This document shows positions 51,004-59,334 of a stretch of 64,000 nt of DNA, in pieces (within the stretch, counting starts at the first letter, position 1; each line of letters begins with the position of its first letter). The DNA comes from Allobosea lathyri. GTDB taxonomy: Bacteria > Pseudomonadota > Alphaproteobacteria > Rhizobiales > Beijerinckiaceae. Made by a program: the position numbers and the translations under genes. The notes beneath the pieces were generated by a model. It was not told the DNA's origin, made no database searches, and saw only the letters and a program-made list of their open reading frames with translations. The stretch spans positions 1-64,000 of the forward strand of contig NZ_FNUY01000012.1 in the NCBI RefSeq assembly GCF_900108245.1. Direction: 5' to 3'.

Positions 51004-51649
51004 GGGCCGTCGAGCTTCGGCCGGGCCGGCGGACGGCTCTTACCTTGCCGCTCGGTCCGCCTCCACAGAAGAACTGATCGCCGCCATCGGCCTCAAGCCC
51101 CGACACGCCCATGCCCGACGGCATGTCGAGGGTCTCCAGAACCTCTCCCGTTCGAGGATCGATGCGCCTCAGATCGCTCTCGTCTCCTTCCCAGGTCGCG
51201 TGCCAGAGTTCTCCGTCGCTCCAGGTGACTCCGGTGACGAAGCGGCTGGACTCGATGGTGCGAAGAATCGCTCCTGTATGCGGATCGATCTGATGGATCT
51301 TCCGGTCCCGGTACTGCCCCACCCAGAGCGTCCCCTCGGCCCAGGCGAGTCCAGAGTCACTGCCGCCGCCGGGCGCCGGAATCGTGGCGAGCACGCTGCC
51401 GGTCTTCGGATCGATCTTCTGGATGCGGTCCTCGGCGATCTGGAACAGGTGCTGGCCGTCGAAAGCCGTTCCCGCATGCGCGGCAACCTCGATCGAGCGC
51501 ACCGTTTCTCCGCTTGCAGGATCGAAGGCATTCAGCCTGTCTCCGGCGGCGATCCAGACGTGCTGACTGTCGAATGTGACGCCACCCACCTGGTCGACGC
51601 CGGGAAAGGGGCCATATTCGCGGAGGATTTCGGCTTCTGATCGTTTCAT
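50999..51649 (-). CDS. Beta-propeller protein (YVTN/Vgb-like)
   Basis: 216 residues, no signal peptide. Repeated blade units are marked by FDPASGETVRSIE, IDPKTGSVLATIP, IDPHTGAILRTIE and IDPRTGEVLETLD, each preceded by a W or F strand such as GLAWAEGTLWVGQY. This resembles Vgb/glutaminyl-cyclase-like seven-bladed propellers, but only about five blades fit in the length, so the protein may be short at its C-terminus; the last residues (AVRRPGRSSTAR) look like non-native read-through into the repeat that supplies the stop. Ten nt downstream of the HTH regulator gene on the same strand. Confidence 0.65.
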   Translation of the reverse strand: MKRSEAEILREYGPFPGVDQVGGVTFDSQHVWIAAGDRLNAFDPASGETVRSIEVAAHAGTAFDGQHLFQIAEDRIQKIDPKTGSVLATIPAPGGGSDSGLAWAEGTLWVGQYRDRKIHQIDPHTGAILRTIESSRFVTGVTWSDGELWHATWEGDESDLRRIDPRTGEVLETLDMPSGMGVSGLEADGGDQFFCGGGPSGKVRAVRRPGRSSTAR

Positions 51650-51658
51650 TCCGCTATC

Positions 51659-52879
51659 CTACTCACTCGGCACAGGGGGAGGGAGTAACAACGTCGTCGT
51701 GAATCCCGGCATGGGCGGGGTGATCCAGCGACGCGCTCGCCCTTGACCGAAGGATTGCACCTTGCCGGTTGCCGCAAGTGCGTCCAGTGCCCGCTGCACG
51801 CTGCGCTGGCTGGTGCCAAGCGCGAGCGCGAGCGCCGAGCTCGACCACGACTCGCCATCGGCAACGAAGGCGAGCACCCCCGCATGCCGCTCCTCGACGG
51901 GCCGCGCCAGCACGACGATCTCGCTTGCGCGGCTTGGCGACAATACAAAGCCGCGCTTCGTCGCGTTCAGGCGGGCCAGGTCTTGCAGCAGCATGCGCAG
52001 ACGTCCGATTTCGACGCGCAACCGTGCGCGATGCGATTCATCGGCCTGCTTCGCCCCGAAGGCCCGCGCGACGAGCATGTCGCGGGATGCGTCCCCGGGC
52101 CACGCCTCGGCCAGCGTGCGCGCGAGCGCAAACAGCACCGGGCGCGTGGCGAGCGAGATCGCCATCCCGGGATCGCGCACCACATGCCGGCATGCATCCA
52201 CCACGAGAACATTCGACGCCTGCAGCGCCTCGACCTCTTCGAGCAGGAGCGGGCGTTCTTCGCCCCGTGCAATCAGGCGCGCCGCAGTTGTTCTCAGCAG
52301 CAGAGAGGCGCTTTCGACCTCCGCCGCCAGCGCAGGGATACCGGCGCGGCGTGCGGCGACTTCGGCTAAAGCGAGAGCGGCGCGCGCGGCCTTCGTCTGG
52401 AGACGCCGCATTGCGATACCTGCCACCACCAGCTCGTGGACGGTCCGCAATGCGGGCGGGAAAGGCGCTGGGTCGAGTTCGGAAAGCTTGCGCTCGGCCT
52501 CATCGAGGCGTCCGATCAGGAGGAGGCGGCGGACCTCGAGATGCCGTGCATGAGCGCCGTTCAGTCGGTCGCCATGCTGTTCGAGCGTTGCCCGGGCGGC
52601 GTCGAGCGCTTTCGCGGGCCAGCCCAGGTCGCGCGAGGCGAGCGCGATCTCGGCCTCGGCGACGATGCATCGGGCCCGCGCCACCGCCTCTTTTGGACTG
52701 AAACTGCGCGCCGCACGCCGCAGGAGGGTCTTCGCCAGAACGAGATCGCCGAGCTGCGCCATCGCGATGCCTCGCAGCGCAAGCGCGGGCGCGTCGTCGC
52801 GCAGGGCGACCCGATTCAAGGCGCCGAGGGGATCACCCGCGGCGAGCGCGCGCGCTGCGGCGGTGATCAGCGAGTCCAT
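51659..52879 (-). CDS. HTH regulator with helical-repeat N-terminal domain
   Basis: 406 residues from MDSLITAAARAL (52879). The first 250 residues are alanine-rich helices suggestive of TPR-like repeats (GDLVLAKTLLRRAARSFSPKEAVARARCIVAEAEIALASRD). The C-terminal part has a winged-helix-like HTH (SWSSSALALALGTSQRSVQRALDALAATGKVQSF). It is divergent from the DUF899 gene with 131 nt between and upstream of the beta-propeller gene. The set is likely co-regulated by this protein. No named family recognised. Confidence 0.7.
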   Translation of the reverse strand: MDSLITAAARALAAGDPLGALNRVALRDDAPALALRGIAMAQLGDLVLAKTLLRRAARSFSPKEAVARARCIVAEAEIALASRDLGWPAKALDAARATLEQHGDRLNGAHARHLEVRRLLLIGRLDEAERKLSELDPAPFPPALRTVHELVVAGIAMRRLQTKAARAALALAEVAARRAGIPALAAEVESASLLLRTTAARLIARGEERPLLLEEVEALQASNVLVVDACRHVVRDPGMAISLATRPVLFALARTLAEAWPGDASRDMLVARAFGAKQADESHRARLRVEIGRLRMLLQDLARLNATKRGFVLSPSRASEIVVLARPVEERHAGVLAFVADGESWSSSALALALGTSQRSVQRALDALAATGKVQSFGQGRARRWITPPMPGFTTTLLLPPPVPSE

Positions 52880-53010
52880 CGGAATCCCGCCACACTTGTC
52901 ACTCCCACCCCGCGATGCCCTGTCCGTATCAATCCCATCACCGCCGACCACCAAGTCGTCTCGCCAGCTGAGCGAGCGGCGAAGGTCACCCGACGACAGG
53001 AGTGATGACA

Positions 53011-53781
53011 ATGACGATACACATGACCGGGACGCGTGAAGAGTGGCTGGCTGCCCGACTTGGGCTGCTCAAGGAGGAGAAGGAGCTGACGCGGCGCAGC
53101 GACGAGCTGGCACGGCGGCGGCAGGAACTGCCCTGGGTGCGGATCGACAAGGAATACCGGTTCGAAACCGATGCCGGCAACGTTGCGCTGCCGGAGCTCT
53201 TCCAGGGGCGTTCGCAGCTTCTCGTCTACCACTTCATGTTCGGGCCCGACTACAAGGCGGGTTGCCCGTCCTGCTCAGCGATCGCGGACGGGTTCAACGG
53301 CTTCCATCTTCACCTAGGGAACCACGACGTCACGCTCATGGCGGTGTCGCGGGCGCCGCTCGCGAAGTTGCAGGCGTACAAGCAGCGGATGGGCTGGACG
53401 TTTCCCTGGGCCTCGTCCGCCGGGGGCGACTTCAGCCACGACTTCAACGTCTCGTTCACCGAAGAAGAGCAACGCTCGGGGGCGATCGACTACAACTACC
53501 GGCGCGGGGGCTTCGTGATGGACGCGTTGCCGACCACTGGACCCGTCGCCGATTTCGCGGCCATGTCGGGAACCGACGTGCCCACCTATACGCGCGACAG
53601 GCCGGGCATGAGCGCCTTCGTGCTCGAGGACGGCGTCGTCTACCACAGCTATTCCACCTATTCGCGCGGGGTGGACGGCATCTGGAGCATGTATCCGTGG
53701 CTCGACCGGGCCCCCAAGGGGCGCAACGAGGCCGGTGGCCCCTGGTGGCGCCGCCACGATGAATACGGCACGGCTGAGTGA
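53011..53781 (+). CDS. DUF899 family thioredoxin-like protein
   Basis: 256 residues from ATG 53011, 8 nt after AGGAG. EEWLAARLGLLKEEKELTRRSDELARRRQELPWVRIDKEYRF is the DUF899 N-terminus; LLVYHFMFGPDYKAGCPSCSAIADGFNG carries a CPSC thioredoxin-like pair; TYSRGVDGIWSMYPWLDRAPKGRNE is the conserved end. Predicted redox role, function not established. It overlaps the next small gene by 4 nt. Confidence 0.85.
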   Translation: MTIHMTGTREEWLAARLGLLKEEKELTRRSDELARRRQELPWVRIDKEYRFETDAGNVALPELFQGRSQLLVYHFMFGPDYKAGCPSCSAIADGFNGFHLHLGNHDVTLMAVSRAPLAKLQAYKQRMGWTFPWASSAGGDFSHDFNVSFTEEEQRSGAIDYNYRRGGFVMDALPTTGPVADFAAMSGTDVPTYTRDRPGMSAFVLEDGVVYHSYSTYSRGVDGIWSMYPWLDRAPKGRNEAGGPWWRRHDEYGTAE

Positions 53782-54068
53782 AGGCCGTGGCGATCCATGG
53801 TGAAAGCGGCGCTGCCGAGTGGCTGTGCCTCGCGGCCGCGCCGACCTTCGCGATCATGGCGCTGCTGACGGGGATGTCGGGAGGCGGCCAGGCAGATATC
53901 CTCTGCTCGGCCGCGCAGGGCGCATCACTGCTGAGCGGAATGGTCCCGATGTACGTGCTGATGAGCGTCTTTCACTCGGCGCCCTGGCTGAAGCTGATCG
54001 TCAGTTGGCGCAGCTGGCGCACGCTCAATCGTCCCAATACGGCCCGCTCTTGCAGCGATAGCCGATGA
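53778..54068 (+). CDS. Small membrane protein downstream of DUF899 gene
   Basis: 96 residues from a GTG overlapping the DUF899 stop. Two hydrophobic stretches (WLCLAAAPTFAIMALLTGM; LLSGMVPMYVLMSVFHSAPWLKLI) indicate a two-pass inner-membrane protein. No family recognised, but the overlap suggests it is made with DUF899. Its 3' end overlaps the convergent secreted-protein gene by 44 nt. Confidence 0.6.
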   Translation: MKAVAIHGESGAAEWLCLAAAPTFAIMALLTGMSGGGQADILCSAAQGASLLSGMVPMYVLMSVFHSAPWLKLIVSWRSWRTLNRPNTARSCSDSR

Positions 54069-54312
54069 AGCAAGCCGGCGTGTCCCTGCTCTCGACCCAG
54101 GCCGGTTCGGTATATTCATCGAACTGGCAAAAGCCGCGGTCGCGGACGAAGCGGTCATAAGTGTAGCCGCCGGTACCGAGCACGACTGCACCGCTCGCCA
54201 CCACGCTCTGTCGGTTGACGGCGCAAGGCCGGTTGACTGTCGATGGCCTGGATTGCCCAATGGCGGCGCTGGATGCCAGCGTCAGAACGAGCGCAATGAC
54301 CAGTCGGTTCAT
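54025..54312 (-). CDS. Hypothetical secreted protein
   Basis: 95 residues: signal peptide MNRLVIALVLTLASSAAIGQ, then a short domain with four cysteines (RPCAVN, GFCQFDEY, PACFIGYRCKSG). Start taken at the ATG 54312 (MNRLVIA). No family recognised; the cysteine pattern suggests two disulfides in the periplasm. Confidence 0.55.
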   Translation of the reverse strand: MNRLVIALVLTLASSAAIGQSRPSTVNRPCAVNRQSVVASGAVVLGTGGYTYDRFVRDRGFCQFDEYTEPAWVESRDTPACFIGYRCKSGPYWDD

Positions 54313-54359
54313 GTGCACCTCCCGTGGCGCATGTGCACCTCTCCGAAGCGAGCGACGCC

Positions 54360-54629
54360 TCAGTGAGCCGCTTTCGCAACTTGCGGCGAGGTGCTCTCAC
54401 CGCGCGCGGTGACAGCACTCAGCCCGTCCCCGTCGGTGCGCATATCCCGATTGGTCGCGCAGAAAAGCTCCGCCTGCCGTCGAAAAAGCGTCCAGTTGGC
54501 CGGTGCGACAGCCGTGCCGGGATATTGCAGCATCATTGTATACGGGCCCTGCGGCGCCGGTTTGTCGGGATCCATGCGAGCGGCCCTGCACATCGCCCTC
54601 GCAATTCTCTCGATGCGGTCCTCGTCCAT
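54360..54629 (-). CDS. Hypothetical protein
   Basis: 89 residues from MDEDRIERIARAMCRAARMDP. Acidic and charged helix first, then PQGPYTMMLQYPGTAVAPANWTLFRRQAELFCATNRDM, which has a coding-like composition. The frame is open upstream to 54692. No family recognised; low certainty that it is expressed. Confidence 0.4.
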   Translation of the reverse strand: MDEDRIERIARAMCRAARMDPDKPAPQGPYTMMLQYPGTAVAPANWTLFRRQAELFCATNRDMRTDGDGLSAVTARGESTSPQVAKAAH

Positions 54630-54803
54630 GACATCGACCTCCGCTTTCGGCAGCCATTCAACGTTCGAGCCGATTGGGCAGTTCCGTCGCATGAGAGAAA
54701 AATCGGCGGGCTTTGCCGGCGCGCATCGCCTCTGTTCCGGAGCGCTTAAATTGCTCCGCTATCCGCCGCCCGCAAAGGACGGCGGATAGCGGTCATGGCT
54801 AGG

Positions 54804-55199
54804 TCACTTCGCGAAGCGGCCTTCATATTTGAACTGGGGAGCCGCCTTCAGCTGGTCCTTGGTCGCGTTGATGCGCGCGTTCCATTTCTTGTCTTTTTCG
54901 TTCCAGGTGATGGCAAGCGAAGCCGGGCTGACCGCGACATAATGCGTGCCCATGCCGAGGAAGCCGCCGACCGACAGGATGTAGGACGCCAGGGTGTTGC
55001 CGACCACGACGACGTCCTCGATCTCGCCGACGTTCTCATCGCCGGCATTGCGCACGTTCAGGCCCTTGAGGCTGCTTCCGAGTGCGGAGGCCTGATTGAC
55101 CTCGGTGAAGATCGGGGCCTTGTCGAGCGTCGGCGCAGACTGGGCCAGGGCAGATGTCGAAAGCAGGGCAGTGGCGAGCGTAACGGCGATATAGCGCAT
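54804..55199 (-). CDS. Periplasmic PRC-barrel domain protein
   Basis: 131 residues from MRYIAVTLATALLSTSALAQ (signal peptide). The mature part, SSLKGLNVRNAGDENVGEIEDVVVVGNTLASYILSVGGFLGMGTHYVAVSPASLAI, is a PRC-barrel as found in exported alphaproteobacterial proteins. Family members may contact the photosynthetic reaction centre or ribosome maturation factors; the role of exported forms is unknown. Start at 55199; the frame is open to 55313. Confidence 0.75.
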   Translation of the reverse strand: MRYIAVTLATALLSTSALAQSAPTLDKAPIFTEVNQASALGSSLKGLNVRNAGDENVGEIEDVVVVGNTLASYILSVGGFLGMGTHYVAVSPASLAITWNEKDKKWNARINATKDQLKAAPQFKYEGRFAK

Positions 55200-55361
55200 T
55201 GTGTTGTGAACCTTCGCATTGTGACGCCCGCAGACAGATCTGTCGCGAGCGGCCGGCTGATCGGAGCCGGCGGTCAAAGGAATGCGCGAAGGCGTCAAAC
55301 GTTCCGGAGACATTCGCCGGAAGGTAGCTATAAGCCGTTGCCGGGCGGCGGCCGGTCGAGC

Positions 55362-55952
55362 TCAGCCGCCGACCGTGGCGCGATGCGTCTTCAGACGAAA
55401 CGCGAGCCCGACCAGGAGCACGCCAAACAGCAGAGCGTAGCTGCCGATCAGCCAGATCAGCGCCAGCGCGCCGCTTGCCGGCCAGGCGAGCACGGCGATG
55501 CCGAACAGGACCGACAAGGCTCCGGCGAGGAGGAGCATCCACTCGTGGTCGATCTGCTTGCGCAAGGCGATGGCGCCGATGATTTCGAGGATGCCATGGC
55601 AGATCGACCAGGCTCCGATCAACAGCACGAGAAAGAGCGCGACCTGACCGGGCCAGAGAAAGGCTATGGCGCCGGCGGCAATCCCGAGGACGCCGATCAA
55701 GGCGAGCCACCAGCGCAAAGCCGGAGCGCCGCCCGATATCGCAGCGACGAGGGCCAGAACACCATCTGCCAGGGCATAGCAGCCATAGAGCATCACCAGC
55801 GCCAGCAGGCTGGCGCCGGGCCAGACAAAAGCCAGGACCCCGAAGATGATGGCGGCGATTCCGCGCAGCAGGACCAGCCACCAATGGCCCGACAGGGCCG
55901 ACAATAGAGGATAGATCTGGCGGGGGGCGTTCTCATTGCCGAGGGTCGTCAT
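55362..55952 (-). CDS. hdeD: HdeD family membrane protein (DUF308)
   Basis: 196 residues, six membrane helices in three pairs (WWLVLLRGIAAIIFGVLAFVWPGASLLALVMLYGCYALADGVLAL begins the first DUF308 repeat; WWLALIGVLGIAAGAIAFLWPGQVALFLVLLIGAW the second). HdeD protects E. coli against acid at high cell density; function here untested. Stands alone after the PRC-barrel gene. Confidence 0.85.
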   Translation of the reverse strand: MTTLGNENAPRQIYPLLSALSGHWWLVLLRGIAAIIFGVLAFVWPGASLLALVMLYGCYALADGVLALVAAISGGAPALRWWLALIGVLGIAAGAIAFLWPGQVALFLVLLIGAWSICHGILEIIGAIALRKQIDHEWMLLLAGALSVLFGIAVLAWPASGALALIWLIGSYALLFGVLLVGLAFRLKTHRATVGG

Positions 55953-56159
55953 GCATCACCTTTGGGGTCGGGGAGGGACGGGATCGATCCAGGTTGGAGA
56001 GGCAATGAAGCAATTGGCGGACGGAGGGCTGGACGCTAACGACGCCGCCGCTTCGCGGAGTGTCGGGGACTTCCGGGCAAAGTGAAATCGGGGGGAACCC
56101 GCTAGAATGGCGAGGATCCCCCTGACCCGCCCTCTCTTCGCTATCCCCGTGCGCCGGTT
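55953..56159. other. Intergenic spacer upstream of HdeD gene
   Basis: About 200 nt, no coding signal. The part nearest 55953 is the presumed HdeD promoter on the minus strand. Confidence 0.4.
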
Positions 56160-56222
56160 CTAGCGCCGGAAGCCGCCGTGAAATCCGCCACCGCCGTGAA
56201 GGCCGCCGCCCCCGTACCGGAG
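56160..56222 (-). pseudogene. Remnant of a glycine/histidine-rich protein gene
   Basis: Minus strand reads LRYGGGGLHGGGGFHGGFRR before a TAG at 56160-56162, after an in-frame stop one codon upstream. Such Gly/His-rich tails close small exported proteins in this order; nothing further upstream is intact. Confidence 0.35.
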
Positions 56223-56284
56223 CTACAGCGCAGATCGATGACCGTGCATAACGATACGTTTGGCCGGATGCGCTGCGGGGCGCC

Positions 56285-57229
56285 TCAGCTGGCAGTGCCG
56301 TCCGTTCCGGCGCCGCAGATCAGGGCGCAGACCTTGCTTCCCTGAGCAGGCGTAAACCGTCCCGATTGCAACGCAGCCAGCGAGGCTGCGCCGGAAAGGT
56401 CGGCCGCGATGCCGAACTCGAACCAGAGCGAGCGCGCGGCCTGCTCCATCTCGTAATCGCTCACGAGCACGATCTCGTCGACATTGCGGCTGACGGTTTC
56501 GTAGATCGCCTGATCGGTCTGCCGGCAGGACATGGTGGCGACGCGCGTTTCCAGCTTGTCGAGGCCGACGAGCCGGCCAGCCTCGAGGCAGGCGTGCAGC
56601 GTCGGAGAGCCGATGGGCTCGATGCCGATGATACGGGTGTCGGGCTTCAGCGCCTTCACGGCGGTCGACAGGCCGGTGATCAGGCCGCCGCCACCGATCG
56701 CAACCAGGATGACATCGACATCGGGCATGTCGTCGAGGATATCGAGGCCGAGCGTGCCCTGGCCAGCAACCACGATCGGATCGCTGAAGGGGTGGGCGTA
56801 GGTCGCGCCGGTCCGGGCGGCGTGAGCGAGGGCGGCCTCATTGGCGTCGTCCCAGATCTGGCCGACGATCTCGACCGTCCCACCCCATTGCCTTAGCTTG
56901 GCGACCTTGTCGGGCACCACGGTCACCGGCAGGAAGATTGTCGCCTTGACGCCCAGGACATGGGCGGAGCGCGCAATGGCAAGGCCGTGATTGCCGCCCG
57001 AAGCGGTGACGACGCCATGTTCGAGCTGTTGGGCTGAGAGCGTCAGCAGACGGTTCATGGCGCCGCGCGCCTTGAACGATCCTGCCGCCTGCAGCAGTTC
57101 GAGCTTCAGGGTCACGCCGCCGCCAAAGCTCTCGGCCTTGCTGGTCTGGGCGAAGGGCAAGGTGGGCGTGCGCCGGATATGGGGCGCGATGCGCGCGCGG
57201 GCGGCGCGGATGTCTGAGAGATCGATCAC
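56285..57229 (-). CDS. PLP-dependent threonine/serine dehydratase-like protein (EutB-like)
   Basis: 314 residues from a GTG at 57229 that overlaps the deacylase stop (GTGA). PLP-lysine region LLQAAGSFKARGAMNRLL, phosphate loop ASGGNHGLAIARSAH, and GGGGLITGLSTAVKAL are the fold-type II dehydratase motifs. EutB of rhizobial ectoine-degradation operons belongs to this family and is found with a DoeB/EutE-type deacylase, as here. Simple threonine dehydratase activity is the alternative. Last gene of the importer operon. Confidence 0.8.
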   Translation of the reverse strand: MIDLSDIRAARARIAPHIRRTPTLPFAQTSKAESFGGGVTLKLELLQAAGSFKARGAMNRLLTLSAQQLEHGVVTASGGNHGLAIARSAHVLGVKATIFLPVTVVPDKVAKLRQWGGTVEIVGQIWDDANEAALAHAARTGATYAHPFSDPIVVAGQGTLGLDILDDMPDVDVILVAIGGGGLITGLSTAVKALKPDTRIIGIEPIGSPTLHACLEAGRLVGLDKLETRVATMSCRQTDQAIYETVSRNVDEIVLVSDYEMEQAARSLWFEFGIAADLSGAASLAALQSGRFTPAQGSKVCALICGAGTDGTAS

Positions 57230-58266
57230 GAGAGGGTTCCCCGATAGGGCGCGGCGACGATCAGGCAGCAATTGCCGGGTTTGACGCGGCCCGGCTGGCG
57301 GCGGCCATAGAGAATGCCGTCGGCGGCGTAGTGGAGGGTCTCCGGCGGCCGGGTCGGGTCCCAGGTGCAGTGGATACGGCCTGCGGGCTGGCCGGCGCTG
57401 ACGGTCGTGCCATTGGCGTGAAACGGTTCGAAGACGCCGTCTACGGTGGCGTAGACATAGGCCGAGATGCCCGGAAGTTCGAGCACCTTGCCATCGCCGC
57501 GCTTCGGCTCGGGCGCGTCGAGCGGCAGCACGCCGAGATGGTCGAGCACATTGCGCACGCCGCGACGGCAGACCTTGAGCGCGTCCAGGGACACCGTGCC
57601 GGCTCCCGCCATCTCGGTGCCGACGGTGACGAGGCCGGCCCTGCAGGCCGCGGCGGTGGCCGTGCGTGGCTCGCCGAGATTGCTGATCACCACGGTCATC
57701 GGGGCATCGAAGGCCTGCACCGCCGCGACATTGCGCTTGTGCAGGGCCGGGTCGTCGGTCGGCTCGACGATGGCGCTGGGGATGATGTCGAGCGAGGAGC
57801 CACCGGAATGGAGGTCGAGGAAGGCATCGCCGAGCGGCAGGATGTAGTCGCTGACATAAGCCGAGATCTGCTGGGTGATGGTGCCGCGCGGATCGCCCGG
57901 AAAAGTCCGGTTGAAATTCAGCCCGTCGACCGGCGAAGTGCGCTGACCCGCGATCACGGCGTGGACGTTGTTTGCCGGCATCAGGATCAACCGGCCCTGG
58001 ATGCGGCCGGGATCGAGATCGCGGATCAGGTCGCAGATCGTGATCGGGCCCTCATATTCGTCACCATGGTTGCCGCCTTCGAGGATGACGGTCGGGCCTG
58101 AACCGTTCTTGATCACCGCCACCGGAATCCGGGTGGCGCCCCAGGCGTCGTCATGGGGCGAATGCGGGATCATGACGAAGCCGGCCTGTTTGCCGTCGCG
58201 CTCCGGGTCGATCGTCAGGAAAGCGCTGGAGGGGCGGGGGGCAGGCTTCTGGCTGGCGCTGGTCAT
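57226..58266 (-). CDS. Succinylglutamate desuccinylase/aspartoacylase-type deacylase (DoeB-like)
   Basis: 346 residues. Zinc site: EGGNHGDEYEGPIT (His, Glu) and LDLHSGGSSLD (His); arginine/asparagine substrate residues in GLNFNRTFPGDP. The C-terminal region (YVYATVDGVFEPFHANGTTVSAGQPAGRIH) is a barrel-sandwich extension seen in the DoeB group. DoeB deacetylates N-acetyl-diaminobutyrate made from ectoine. Here no ectoine hydrolase (DoeA/EutD) accompanies it, so the substrate could be ectoine-derived or another N-acyl amino acid. Confidence 0.82.
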   Translation of the reverse strand: MTSASQKPAPRPSSAFLTIDPERDGKQAGFVMIPHSPHDDAWGATRIPVAVIKNGSGPTVILEGGNHGDEYEGPITICDLIRDLDPGRIQGRLILMPANNVHAVIAGQRTSPVDGLNFNRTFPGDPRGTITQQISAYVSDYILPLGDAFLDLHSGGSSLDIIPSAIVEPTDDPALHKRNVAAVQAFDAPMTVVISNLGEPRTATAAACRAGLVTVGTEMAGAGTVSLDALKVCRRGVRNVLDHLGVLPLDAPEPKRGDGKVLELPGISAYVYATVDGVFEPFHANGTTVSAGQPAGRIHCTWDPTRPPETLHYAADGILYGRRQPGRVKPGNCCLIVAAPYRGTLS

Positions 58267-58298
58267 GGCTGGCTCGCAGTGGAGGCGTTCGGGATTAA

Positions 58299-58455
58299 GC
58301 GCGGGGAACCCCTCTCCTGTAAGGAGAGGGGCAGGGGTGAGGTGTCGGCCGTTTGACGCTGTGGCTGTGGCCTCACGGCGGCTCGGCAGCAGCCAGCTGG
58401 ACTTCTGGCCTACACCTCACCCTGCCCTCTCCTTACAGGAGAGGGTTCCCCGCGC
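58299..58455. repeat. Pair of inverted repeats with internal hairpins
   Basis: Left arm 58299-58344 and right arm 58412-58455 are near-exact reverse complements, differing by a few single-base gaps, around a 67-nt spacer. Each arm itself folds (CCTCTCCTgtAAGGAGAGG core). Located in the gap between the binding-protein and deacylase genes of one operon, so the transcript can form a large stem here. Confidence 0.75.
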
Positions 58456-58486
58456 CTGATTTGACAGGTGTGTTGAGGTCGCGGAC

Positions 58487-59287
58487 TCAGAGCGTCGGCA
58501 GGGGATCCATCGGCATGTCCAGATATTTGCGGTGCAGACGGTCGAGCTCGCCGTTCATCGAGTTGAACAGGATGAAACCGTCGAGCCAGCGCACCAGATT
58601 GTGCTGGTCCATCTGCACGCCCATATGGGCCGGGCTGCGGCGGATAGTGAATTTGCGCTCGAACTCCTTGCTCGGGTTCTGCTTGGCGAGTGCCTGGGCG
58701 ACGATGCTGTTGGTGGCGAGCAGGTCGGCCTGGCCGGTGATGTAGGCGGCAGCGGCCGTGGCATCATCCTCGGTGCGCATCAGGCTGGCCTTGGGCGCAG
58801 CCGCGCTGATCGCCAGCTCCTGCGTCGTGCCCTTGGCGGCGGCGATGCGGGCCGAGCCGATGGTCTCGGCGCTGCTGACGGCGGAGGCCTTGGGTCCGTA
58901 GACCGCCAGGAAGGTGTTGGCGTAGGGCGCGGTGAACTGGATCTGCCGGGCGCGTTCCGGCGTCAGCCCCATCACCGAGATCACGATGTCGACCTTGTCG
59001 GTCAGCAGGAACGGGATGCGGTTGGCGCCGGTGATCTGCTGCATCTCGAGCTTCACGCCGAGGCCCTTGGCGACCATCTCGGCCATTTCGATGTCGAAGC
59101 CGATCGGCTTGCGGTTCTCGTCCTGCGCGCCGAAGGGCGGCGCATCGAGGGGCACGCCGATCCGCACGACGCCCTTGGACAGGATGTCCTGGAGCTTGTC
59201 GGCGCGAGCTTCGGGCGCGCCGAAGGCGGCGACGGCGAGAGCTGCGATGCCCGCCAGAATGGAACGGCCCTTGAAGTGTGAACGCAT
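58487..59287 (-). CDS. Amino-acid-type ABC transporter substrate-binding protein (SBP family 3)
   Basis: 266 residues with signal peptide (ILAGIAALAVAAFGAPEARA). KGVVRIGVPLDAPPFGAQDENRKPIGFDIEMAEMVAKGLGVKLEMQQI is the family-3 lobe I; VDIVISVMGLTPERARQIQFTAPYANT follows; then lobe II. First gene after the ABC core in transcript order. The ligand is unknown; polar amino acid, N-acyl amino acid or ectoine-like compounds fit the operon. Confidence 0.88.
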   Translation of the reverse strand: MRSHFKGRSILAGIAALAVAAFGAPEARADKLQDILSKGVVRIGVPLDAPPFGAQDENRKPIGFDIEMAEMVAKGLGVKLEMQQITGANRIPFLLTDKVDIVISVMGLTPERARQIQFTAPYANTFLAVYGPKASAVSSAETIGSARIAAAKGTTQELAISAAAPKASLMRTEDDATAAAAYITGQADLLATNSIVAQALAKQNPSKEFERKFTIRRSPAHMGVQMDQHNLVRWLDGFILFNSMNGELDRLHRKYLDMPMDPLPTL

Positions 59288-59334
59288 GATTTGTCTCCCC
59301 TCGTTGTGATGTCTGGTCGTTGCCGGTCTTTTCC

